Assembly (NCBI GenBank): GCA_003448025.1
Contig: DLXL01000001.1
Coordinates: 1-6,407, forward strand
Origin: Saprospirales bacterium
GTDB taxonomy: Bacteria > Bacteroidota > Bacteroidia > Chitinophagales > Saprospiraceae
Length of the DNA: 6,407 nucleotides
Reading direction: 5' to 3'
This document shows positions 1 through 5,913 of this stretch, piece after piece. Position 1 is the stretch's first letter. The number at the start of each line of letters is the position of its first letter. The notes beneath the pieces were generated by a model that made no database searches, was not told the DNA's origin, and saw only the letters and a list, made by a program, of their open reading frames with translations. The position numbers and the translations under genes were made by a program.

Positions 1-51
1 CGCGGAGGCGCGGAGTGTTTTTTTTACCGCAGAGGCGCAGAGATGCAGAGA
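1..51. repeat. Octamer-periodic GC-rich dispersed repeat
   Basis: Two blocks with an 8-base period are separated by a T-rich stretch. The first is CGCGGAGG-CGCGGAGT (1-16). The second is CGCAGAGG (28-35), CGCAGAGA (36-43), TGCAGAGA (44-51). The first block touches the window edge, so the element may extend further left. I recall similar accgcagaggcgcagag-type sequences from other environmental bacterial genomes, but could not search. No reading frame or RNA family is recognisable. A related octamer architecture in inverted orientation occurs near the other end (6264-6297). Confidence 0.7.
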
Positions 52-88
52 GCTTGATAGCCTATTGTTTTCACCTCTGCGGTAAAAA
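21..88. repeat. 15-bp perfect inverted repeat upstream of the lipoprotein gene
   Basis: TTTTTACCGCAGAGG (21-35) is exactly complementary to CCTCTGCGGTAAAAA (74-88), with a 38-base spacer holding the rest of the octamer repeat. Transcribed, it would form a hairpin with an A/U base at the foot of the stem. It ends 31 bases before the lipoprotein start codon, so it could be the terminator of an upstream transcript, a structured leader, or simply two inverted copies of the dispersed octamer repeat. No TAnnTTTG promoter motif was found in 1-119. Confidence 0.7.
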
Positions 89-119
89 CAACTTTTGATA
101 CACCCTAATTTTTATTAAC

Positions 120-542
120 ATGAAATACATCCTGATCACCCTAAGCCTTCTTCTCGGCGCCATCGCTCTTTTGCCAGCCTGCAAAAGCAATAAGTATGCT
201 GCCGACAAACTTCCTCCCAAACAACTGCGCTGGGGCTCCGGCGGAGGCTTTGTGGGCAAAGAAACCGCCCATATCCTCTGTGACAATGGCCAGATTTTCG
301 CGCGCGACATGATGGGCGCCATCACCAAGTCGGGCAGAACCAAGAGCGCTAATGCCAAAACGCTGTTCAAAACAGCAGAAACCCTCAGCAAACTCGATTT
401 CCAGCACCCCGGCAACACCTATTCTTTCCTGGAATGGCAGGATGGCGATATGGTTCGCCGCATCGTTTGGGGCGAAAAAGGCATTCCGGTAGATAAATCC
501 GTGCAGGATTTGTACAATCAGCTCAATGGGATGTTGAAATGA
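120..542 (+). CDS. Small predicted lipoprotein of unknown function
   Basis: This 140-residue protein has an N-terminal signal peptide: MKYILI, then a hydrophobic stretch to about residue 18, then lipobox-like LPAC with the cysteine at 21. It is therefore predicted to be lipid-anchored in the envelope. Proline at the -2 position is not the usual lipobox residue, so cleavage by signal peptidase II is likely but not certain. The mature part is about 119 residues with no further membrane segment. It contains RWGSGGGFVGKE (37-48), a glycine-rich turn followed by a strand-like HILCDNGQIF, and a LEWQDGD...RRIVWG segment (104-118). The GSGGGF-x-G pattern resembles small Bacteroidota lipoproteins I have seen, but I can name no function. 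The ATG at 120 fits because it directly begins the signal peptide. The gene stands alone on its strand, and its stop codon abuts the palindromic element that follows. Confidence 0.85.
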   Translation: MKYILITLSLLLGAIALLPACKSNKYAADKLPPKQLRWGSGGGFVGKETAHILCDNGQIFARDMMGAITKSGRTKSANAKTLFKTAETLSKLDFQHPGNTYSFLEWQDGDMVRRIVWGEKGIPVDKSVQDLYNQLNGMLK

Positions 543-735
543 ACGATGAACGATGGAGCTGGGTAGGTATTTATACTAACGTGGATTGTCATCCCCCGCC
601 AGGGGGACCTACACAAGCCAGAATACGAGAATATCCCCTGGCAAAAAGATCGTGCGCAACCTGACTTGTGTAGGTCCCGCTGCGCGGGATGACAACTCAC
701 TTTACTATAAATACCCAACCCCATCGTCCATCGTT
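542..735. repeat. Large imperfect palindrome made of two inverted REP-like units, filling a convergent intergenic gap
   Basis: The left arm (about 542-626) and right arm (about 652-735) are inverted copies of each other with a few substitutions and a 3-base indel. Shared blocks, read inward, are AACGATG-rACGATGG, TGGGT, ATTTATA, TTGTCATCCC and GGGACCTACACAAG. Each arm contains its own tight hairpin: 592-607 (TCCCCC/GGGGGA) and 675-689 (TCCCGC/GCGGGA). The element runs almost exactly from the stop codon of the lipoprotein gene (540-542) to that of the convergent transporter gene (735-737). The arrangement resembles a BIME, a pair of inverted REP sequences, and could act as a bidirectional terminator or mRNA 3'-end stabiliser. 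No transposase gene is present and no coding frame here is credible. Confidence 0.85.
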
Positions 736-1610
736 TACTTCCGCGCCAAATACACACCCAGCAAAATAATGGCTGTGCCAAGCATATCGATCAAGCCGAT
801 TTGCTCCCCATCCATGGCGCCTATAGCCATGGCGCCAATGGGTAAAAGGTAGGTTACTGAGGTGGCAAAAATGGCGCTGGTGCGCTGTAGCAGCCAGAAA
901 TACAAAATGGAACCGAGAACGGTACCTATCGCAGACAGGTAAAAAATATAGCCCAGGCCTTTCATACCTTGTGGATGCTGCCAGGCGGCATCCCAGCCGC
1001 CAGACACCCATAAACCAAAGAAAAACAAGGAGCCTGTGAGCATAAATGCTGCCGAAGCGATGGCAGCAGGAGGCGAATCCCGCAAATATTGATTGACGGT
1101 ATTGGCATTTATGGCATAACAAACCGTGGCAAGCACGCACAATCCTGCAAAAAAGGCATTCCCAGATACCCCGCCATTACCGTTGAAGAGGACCAATACT
1201 ACCGCACCACTTAATCCGATCATTACACCTAGGATTTTGTTTCCGGATACCCGCATCCCATAAACCGTTGCACCAATCAGGAGCGTAAACAGTGGTGTCA
1301 ATGAATTCAACATTCCCGCCAGACTGCTGTCTACATGTTGTTGAGCCACCGCGAAAAAGAAGTTGGGTATTGCAGAACCACAAAAAGCGACTATAGCCAG
1401 TGGTTTCCAGCGTTTCCAGTCTATTTTCGACCAGTACATTACCGCAATAGGCATGTATAACAATGTAGCACCTGCCATACGCCACATTGCTGCCTGTACG
1501 GGTGTAAAAATGGCTACTGATTTTTTAATAAATATGAATGAAGCCCCCCAGATGGTTGCCATAAATATCATCAGGAACCAATCGAAAGCGGAGGGTTGAC
1601 GAGTTGACAT
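735..1610 (-). CDS. EamA/DMT superfamily membrane transporter
   Basis: This 291-residue inner-membrane protein is of typical length for the drug/metabolite transporter superfamily, whose members have two tandem EamA repeats and about ten transmembrane helices. Repeat 1 starts with ATIWGASFIFIKK (18-30), the usual WG-x-SF motif in helix 1, followed by PVQAAMWRM (37-45). SLAGMLNSLTPLFTLLIGA (96-114) is the characteristic end of the repeat, where proline precedes the next helix. Repeat 2 spans about 150-290 and has the matching TSVTYLLPIGAMAIGAMDGEQ (250-270) with the conserved late glutamate and a closing IILLGVYLARK. The family exports or imports small metabolites, amino acids or drugs; the substrate cannot be told from sequence. 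The ATG at 1610 gives a short basic cytoplasmic tail before helix 1. The upstream bases are A-rich with no Shine-Dalgarno sequence. The gene converges on the lipoprotein gene. Confidence 0.93.
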   Translation of the reverse strand: MSTRQPSAFDWFLMIFMATIWGASFIFIKKSVAIFTPVQAAMWRMAGATLLYMPIAVMYWSKIDWKRWKPLAIVAFCGSAIPNFFFAVAQQHVDSSLAGMLNSLTPLFTLLIGATVYGMRVSGNKILGVMIGLSGAVVLVLFNGNGGVSGNAFFAGLCVLATVCYAINANTVNQYLRDSPPAAIASAAFMLTGSLFFFGLWVSGGWDAAWQHPQGMKGLGYIFYLSAIGTVLGSILYFWLLQRTSAIFATSVTYLLPIGAMAIGAMDGEQIGLIDMLGTAIILLGVYLARK

Positions 1611-1760
1611 GTATTATTTTGGTTTTCAGAGCGGTGGTTATTAGATAAGGAGAGTTTTGAATGAGCGAAGTTTCATTTTGATAAAAACGGCAGCTTTTGC
1701 AGATAGTAAGAAAGGTTACTTTCTAAAGGTGGTTTCAAAACCTTGTCATCGTGCTGTACT

Positions 1761-1799
1761 GTTCTTTTTCCTTGATGAAAAAGAACCAAAAAATCAAGG
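1761..1799. repeat. Hairpin with loop able to pair downstream (possible pseudoknot)
   Basis: GTTCTTTTTC (1761-1770) pairs perfectly with GAAAAAGAAC (1777-1786), enclosing the loop CTTGAT. CCTTGAT (1770-1776) is in turn perfectly complementary to ATCAAGG (1793-1799). The two pairings can be alternatives, or can coexist as an H-type pseudoknot if pairing is limited to the six loop bases. The block directly adjoins the larger nested palindrome and is probably part of the same dispersed element. Confidence 0.7.
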
Positions 1800-1802
1800 C
1801 TG

Positions 1803-1928
1803 TATTCAAATCCTGCGATTTTTCTGCCCTTTCCGGCGGGTTCGCGCCCAAGCTCGCCCCTCCTTCGTCGGGGCTCAAACATGGGCGCTCTCAGCCGCCT
1901 CCAAGCGCGCAAAATCGGGATTTGAATA
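1803..1928. repeat. Nested GC-rich inverted repeat, probable dispersed intergenic element
   Basis: The outer stem is TATTCAAATCC (1803-1813) plus CGATTTT (1816-1822), paired with AAAATCG (1911-1917) plus GGATTTGAATA (1918-1928), interrupted only by a TG bulge at 1814-1815. Inside lies GCGCCC (1844-1849) with GGGCGC (1883-1888). At the centre GCCCC (1856-1860) pairs with GGGGC (1870-1874) around a 9-base loop. The core is markedly richer in GC than the flanks. I recall similar sequences between genes in other Bacteroidota, but could not search. On the minus strand it follows the dihydroorotase-like gene and precedes the transporter gene, so it could separate the two transcripts. Confidence 0.75.
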
Positions 1929-2019
1929 AGGCCGGTCCCGCCTGGGCTTGGCCAATGTGTTGTTTTTCAAGCTTTTACATCTGCTTTTTGAGGTTTGCCC
2001 ATTCAGAACTCACGTTAGA

Positions 2020-3267
2020 TTATTTACCGACCACTGTTTTCAACACTTTTCCTGTAAAGGTTTGGCCGATAAAAGGTGTGTTTTTTGATTTGGAAAGGAT
2101 ATGCCCTACCTCAAGCGTCCACAACAAATCGGGATCGAATACCGTGATTTCGGCAGGTTGTCCCTGTTCAATTTTTGGAACGGGAAGGCCAAGTATTCGT
2201 CGGGGCGCCACACAGAGTTTTTCCACCAGTTCTCCTAAGGATAATTCCCGATACAGGTATGTACGACAAAGCGCAAAAGCCGTTTGAAGTCCGATCATCC
2301 CGGACTCTGCATACGGGAACTCCAGATTTTTGGCTTCTTCATGCCAGGGCGTGTGGTTGGAACAAATGAAATCAATGGTACCATCTGCCAGACCTTCCCT
2401 GAGGGCATGCATATCAGACGGTTCGCGGAGCGGTGGTAATATTTTCCAGTTGGAATCAAAATTTACCAGCTGCTCATCGGTGAAACACAGATTTGCCACT
2501 GCAACAGAGCAGGTTACCGGCAATCCGGCTTTTTTTGCAGCGCGGATCATTTTCACACTTTTGGCTGTCGATATAAGATGAATATGCAATCGGCCTTCAG
2601 CATGTTCCAGCAAACTCAAATCGCGCTGCACCATAATTTCCTCTGCCAGCGAGGGGATTCCTTTTAATCCCAGCGATGTACTCATCAAACCTTCGTGCAT
2701 TTGTCCGCCTGCTGCAATGGTTTTATGGTGCGGGGTATTGATGATCAGGCCGTTGAATGCTCTGGAATATTGAAGGGCACGCAACAGCAATCCGGCATCC
2801 TGAACCGCTTTTTTACCATCGCTAAAGGCAACAGCCCCTGTAGCATGCATATCATACAGTTCTGCCAGGTCTTTTCCTTCTGCATGTTGAGAAACTGCTC
2901 CAATGGGATAGCAATGTACAGGAAGCCCGGCCGACTTGCTTTTTACATACAGTATTTCCGATTTGGTATGCAAAGCCGGTTCTGTATTGGGAAAGCAGGC
3001 TATTGACGTAAAGCCTCCTGCAGCGGCGGCGGCGGCGGCGGTGCTGAGGTCTTCCCGGTGCTCATACCCAGGATCTGCGGTTTGAACGCCTACGTCAAGC
3101 CATCCGGGCGAAGCACATAAGTTGGCAGAATTAATAACCTCGGCCCCGTCTGGGACAGGAATATGCGAAGCCATAAGCGCTATCACGCCGTTTTGGATCA
3201 AAATATCCTGTTTAGGGCTTTCATTAGAGCCATCGTAAACACGTACGTTTTGTAAAAGCTGCATCAT
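2020..3267 (-). CDS. Dihydroorotase-like protein (type I PyrC family), active site degenerate, likely pseudoenzyme
   Basis: The 415 residues fit a full-length type I dihydroorotase, an amidohydrolase that closes carbamoyl-aspartate to dihydroorotate in pyrimidine synthesis. Fold signatures are kept: a small N-terminal beta segment ending in ASPGWLDV (52-59), DPGYEHRED (65-73), AAAAGGFTSIACFPNTEP (80-97), ISTAKSV (232-238), LPPLRE (277-282), and the C-terminal beta segment. The chemistry is not. The metal-binding HxH after PG-x-x-D-V is G60-V-Q62, the substrate arginine that follows is A64, the usual HxED-type histidine site reads NTP (N177), the histidine of the HxSTA motif is L231, and the catalytic aspartate of DHAP is N304 (SNHTPW). 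N94 of PNT and R281 of PPLR remain. I infer a non-catalytic role, perhaps a scaffold as in the inactive PyrC' partners of aspartate transcarbamoylase, though no pyrB lies nearby. The start may be M1 or M2. The gene begins 18 bp after the upstream membrane-protein gene. Confidence 0.9.
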   Translation of the reverse strand: MMQLLQNVRVYDGSNESPKQDILIQNGVIALMASHIPVPDGAEVINSANLCASPGWLDVGVQTADPGYEHREDLSTAAAAAAAGGFTSIACFPNTEPALHTKSEILYVKSKSAGLPVHCYPIGAVSQHAEGKDLAELYDMHATGAVAFSDGKKAVQDAGLLLRALQYSRAFNGLIINTPHHKTIAAGGQMHEGLMSTSLGLKGIPSLAEEIMVQRDLSLLEHAEGRLHIHLISTAKSVKMIRAAKKAGLPVTCSVAVANLCFTDEQLVNFDSNWKILPPLREPSDMHALREGLADGTIDFICSNHTPWHEEAKNLEFPYAESGMIGLQTAFALCRTYLYRELSLGELVEKLCVAPRRILGLPVPKIEQGQPAEITVFDPDLLWTLEVGHILSKSKNTPFIGQTFTGKVLKTVVGK

Positions 3268-3285
3268 GCTGGAATATTACGCTTG

Positions 3286-5730
3286 TCAGTTAACCGGCAA
3301 TTTGAACCAGAAGTTGTTATGCATGAGCCATCCTGGTTTTTGAAGGTATAAGTGACTGTTTTGTGTCTTTATCATACCTTCATCATACCAAAATGGCATC
3401 TGTATGTCCTTTTTGAACAGAAAAATATCCACTATTTCTCCCTCCTCTGATACTTCGAAGGGAATCTCGCACAAAGCCCAACCCTGCACGATGGTTTGAA
3501 TACCTGAACCCAGGTTGCCGTTTTTCGTTTGTTGTTTGGTACGGATATGATATTCCTGTGGCAAACCCATGTCTTCATCGGCCTTCACCCAGATACTAAA
3601 CGTGTAAAGCCCTTTGGGCATAGCTCCATTCCAGATGCGTGTGGTATCACTGAGCAAGCCGGTTGCTGCTCCTTTTCCCTGAAAAGCATACCCCGGCTCC
3701 CTGAACTGATCGTCAAAATCAAATCTTTTGTACCAAACACCGGCCTGATCGCTCCGAATACCATCCTTTCCATTCACACGCGCGTTGCGCTCCATACCTT
3801 TCAACTCAGCTTCTGCATTTTGTGCCCACCAGGTGCGTACACTATCCGGAATCAAAGACAAAATCCTCATTTCCGGTCCGTTGTACACCGTGATGGCCTT
3901 ATCAATCAGGTGTGCGTATTTTTTACGGGTGGTTTCCCAGGTTTCTGGTTGAACCATCAGCGCAATCGGGCGATTATCCGGCAACTCTGTTAGCATTTCC
4001 GGCGATTCGCAAGCCATTAAGGAAAACTGGATGGATTTGATAGTCCGGCTTATGGATGTACGACTCAGCATCACCCCCATATCCGGTACTTTGGAATGGT
4101 ATGCTGTTGTTTGAACCTTTTGGATCAGTGAATAATCAAAGTTCAACCACATGTTTTCAGATCCAATGTGGTAATAGGGCAAAGGCATGAGCGCCTGATA
4201 TCTGCCGAAATCAACTTTGTTCAACCAATGACTGGGAGCAGGCGCTGCTATTTCTCGTTTAGCAGGGCTGGGAACCAATTGGATCGGATTGTTCTTTTGG
4301 AACCAATAGGCTTCAAAACTCAACATGCAAAGCGGCAACACTAATAACCCGTATTTAACCAGTTTTTGCCAACGAGACGCCAGAAAAGGAGCGCGTTTGG
4401 AAAGGAAAGCATTCCATTTTTCACTTGGATGGTAACGTGCGCTACGATTCCACAATACATAAAAGGTCATCAGATTGATGACATAAAAGAACACCCAGGT
4501 AAATCGTCCCAAACCCCTGAAATTACGAAAAGGGCCCATGTAATTCACCATCCATTCCAATTCATTAAAGGCAAACGGGAATCCAAATCCAAACAAAAGG
4601 GTAGCAAATGCGGCAAACGTGATGCCTCTAAGGTAGTTTTTATGCACCCGGTGATACGCTGCCACTTCCCATTCCGGCTCAAAAGCCTTCAGTCTCCTGA
4701 CCAATAAGAACCAAATGGTAAAAATCGTAGCGGATAATCCAATGTAGGCTTCTGCCTCGAAATCCAGTGTACGGATTTTCACTACATATTCATTGATCCA
4801 TTGATGCAAGGCGAAATACGGATATGGCAAAAATACACCTTCCCAACGTCCTATATAATCTGTAAATCCGTACGGAGCCTGTGGCCGATCCGGGAAATAA
4901 TCTGACCAGTGCAGCCATATATTCAACAAAGCATATGGCAATAATATCATCACCATGAAATGACTGCCCCGGGTCCAGATATTACGCCAGCTTGGGTTGA
5001 TAACAACCTGAAATAAGGTATAAAAACCTAAAAAGACCGCAGCCACACCCATGTTATAAAAATGCAGTTGCGCCGTTACCCAAATCAATACTCCAATAAG
5101 CAAACTTTGATACCGCCTGCTGTTACGCTCTTCATAGCGACAGAGCAAAAACAACATCATAGGCAATACCCAAATGTGCGCCATTCCAAAATGCCCGTCG
5201 AATCTGGCGTATTGTGGCGAAAGAAAAGCCATACCCAGTGCTGCCCATCCGGCAACCCACACTGGTAAGTGGAGTTTTCGGAGCCATAAATAGATGATTC
5301 CTGCACCAAAAACCATGGAAAGCAGCAGCGTTATGTGCATAAAACCCACTACATGATCTTTGACATCCCACATGTTTTTACTCCACCATTGCAGGATATT
5401 GCACAAAACCGGTTGGTTATCGGTGAATAATACATGCTCTCCAAAAGGATAATTCATACCAGTGTAGTGCACATAACTGGAATCGTGTTTTACATGCCAC
5501 AGAGCGGTCATGTAATTTTTGAATCCATCACTGCTATTAGCCATGATCACATCATTGGGCGCTTCCAATATAGCCCGATGCTCTATCCCGATGAACAATG
5601 CGGCAAGCGCCAGCACGCCTATCAAACCCCAAAAGGTGTGGCCCCGCTTGGGTGAAGCGATGTTATGAAGGGTGTGTTCTATTTGTTCTACTCCTTTCAT
5701 GCTGCTGGCTGGGGATGGGGAAACACCCAT
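3286..5730 (-). CDS. Large GT-C-like integral membrane protein with C-terminal periplasmic domain
   Basis: This 814-residue protein has roughly 11 predicted membrane segments in its first 472 residues (about 33-50, 126-150, 155-171, 184-197, 208-225, 227-245, 256-274, 330-344, 366-386, 408-427, 458-472), then about 340 soluble residues. After the first helix comes a long loop with NSSDGFKNYMT (65-75, D68), NYPFGEH (93-99) and DNQP (104-107). An acidic residue in the first external loop is the hallmark of GT-C glycosyltransferases, which move sugars from lipid-phosphate donors. RFDGHFGMAHIWVLP (176-190) and FRGLGRF (404-410) resemble motifs of DUF6311/YfhO-like membrane proteins. The C-terminal part (about 640-800) is rich in aromatic residues and predicted beta strands (GLYTFSIWVKAD, WALCEIPFEV) and looks like a jelly-roll carbohydrate-binding fold. 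Acceptor and donor are unknown. M1 and M11 are both plausible starts. It probably leads a two-gene operon with the dihydroorotase-like gene. Confidence 0.8.
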   Translation of the reverse strand: MGVSPSPASSMKGVEQIEHTLHNIASPKRGHTFWGLIGVLALAALFIGIEHRAILEAPNDVIMANSSDGFKNYMTALWHVKHDSSYVHYTGMNYPFGEHVLFTDNQPVLCNILQWWSKNMWDVKDHVVGFMHITLLLSMVFGAGIIYLWLRKLHLPVWVAGWAALGMAFLSPQYARFDGHFGMAHIWVLPMMLFLLCRYEERNSRRYQSLLIGVLIWVTAQLHFYNMGVAAVFLGFYTLFQVVINPSWRNIWTRGSHFMVMILLPYALLNIWLHWSDYFPDRPQAPYGFTDYIGRWEGVFLPYPYFALHQWINEYVVKIRTLDFEAEAYIGLSATIFTIWFLLVRRLKAFEPEWEVAAYHRVHKNYLRGITFAAFATLLFGFGFPFAFNELEWMVNYMGPFRNFRGLGRFTWVFFYVINLMTFYVLWNRSARYHPSEKWNAFLSKRAPFLASRWQKLVKYGLLVLPLCMLSFEAYWFQKNNPIQLVPSPAKREIAAPAPSHWLNKVDFGRYQALMPLPYYHIGSENMWLNFDYSLIQKVQTTAYHSKVPDMGVMLSRTSISRTIKSIQFSLMACESPEMLTELPDNRPIALMVQPETWETTRKKYAHLIDKAITVYNGPEMRILSLIPDSVRTWWAQNAEAELKGMERNARVNGKDGIRSDQAGVWYKRFDFDDQFREPGYAFQGKGAATGLLSDTTRIWNGAMPKGLYTFSIWVKADEDMGLPQEYHIRTKQQTKNGNLGSGIQTIVQGWALCEIPFEVSEEGEIVDIFLFKKDIQMPFWYDEGMIKTQNSHLYLQKPGWLMHNNFWFKLPVN

Positions 5731-5748
5731 TTATGGCGAACCAAAGGG

Positions 5749-5756
5749 CAAAAGTA
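5749..5756 (-). promoter_or_regulatory. Possible -7 element (TACTTTTG) of the membrane-protein operon
   Basis: On the minus strand these bases read TACTTTTG, an exact match to the Bacteroidota -7 consensus TAnnTTTG. No TTTG or TTG sits at the expected distance upstream (GGCC is found 19 bases away), so support is partial. If used, transcription would begin only about a dozen bases before M1 of the membrane protein, making M11 a reasonable alternative start. Confidence 0.3.
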
Positions 5757-5785
5757 TGGAAAACAGTGCTTCCCGGGCCGCTTAA

Positions 5786-5818
5786 TTTGGTTCGCCTTTA
5801 TACAGGATGTTAAATTTG
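5786..5818 (+). promoter_or_regulatory. Bacteroidota-type promoter for the 79-residue gene
   Basis: TTTG (5786-5789) and TAAATTTG (5811-5818) match the -33 and -7 consensus TTTG / TAnnTTTG used by the primary sigma factor of Bacteroidota, with a 21-base spacer that lies within the tolerated range. Transcription would start near 5823-5826, giving an untranslated leader of about 90 bases before the ATG at 5914. Confidence 0.5.
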
Positions 5819-5828
5819 AAAATATTAT

Positions 5829-5852
5829 GCTCCGATATGCAATATCAGGAGC
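5829..5852 (+). promoter_or_regulatory. Ten-pair hairpin in the 5' leader of the 79-residue gene
   Basis: GCTCC-GATAT (5829-5838) pairs with ATATC (5842-5846) and GGAGC (5848-5852). The loop is GCA and the only flaw is an unpaired A at 5847. It lies immediately after the predicted transcription start. No T run follows, so it is not an ordinary terminator. It could be a 5' stabilising hairpin or, as DNA, a palindromic protein-binding site. Confidence 0.5.
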
Positions 5853-5913
5853 TATGAACCAGTTTTATGCATGATTTTACCTTTTCACCTTCTAAACATC
5901 TGGCAGATTGCCT

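Larger units (their letters stand above)
1611..2019. other. Non-coding intergenic region of 409 bp
   Basis: This region lies between the dihydroorotase-like gene and the transporter gene, both on the minus strand. Open frames cross it, but they run through the palindromic repeat, begin at poor starts and encode nothing recognisable. The right-hand 215 bases hold a short hairpin and a nested inverted repeat (separate entries). The part next to the transporter start (1611-1740) should hold its promoter, but no CAAAnnTA (the reverse complement of TAnnTTTG) was found. In 1929-2019 I see only a weak GC hairpin near 1930-1952. Confidence 0.7.
5731..5913. promoter_or_regulatory. Divergent intergenic control region
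   Basis: These 183 bases separate the minus-strand membrane-protein gene from the plus-strand 79-residue gene, so both transcripts should start here. The region contains a promoter match reading right, a TACTTTTG half-site reading left and a 24-base hairpin (separate entries). No known operator or riboswitch was recognised. Confidence 0.7.

Noticed and set aside
1..51. CRISPR-like array
   Set aside because: The units are 8 bases with no spacers and no cas genes nearby, so this is a short tandem-type repeat.
71..418. Minus-strand 115-codon frame over the lipoprotein gene
   Set aside because: It is antisense to a gene with a clear signal peptide and lipobox and has no protein-like pattern of its own.
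812..836. Direct repeat CCATGGCGCC twice, 15 bases apart
   Set aside because: It encodes GAM-AI-GAM in a small-residue membrane helix of the transporter; codon reuse explains it.
586..852. Open frame of 88 codons starting in the REP-like palindrome
   Set aside because: Its first half is the repeat and its second half is antisense to the transporter; no protein-like features.
1657..2287. Plus-strand open frames across the 1611-2019 gap
   Set aside because: They run through the palindromic repeat and into the antisense of the dihydroorotase-like gene, have no recognisable domain and begin at TTG or mid-repeat.
3020..3045. GCC-type trinucleotide run encoding seven alanines in the dihydroorotase-like gene, as a possible repeat expansion
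   Set aside because: Type I dihydroorotases normally have an Ala-rich stretch just before GGFT, and the spacing from ED-L to GGF equals the family's, so there is no expansion.
5827..5874. 15-codon leader open frame (MLRYAISGAM...) upstream of the 79-residue gene
   Set aside because: Its ATG lies practically at the predicted transcription start and it shows no run of regulatory codons; the hairpin inside explains the sequence pattern better.
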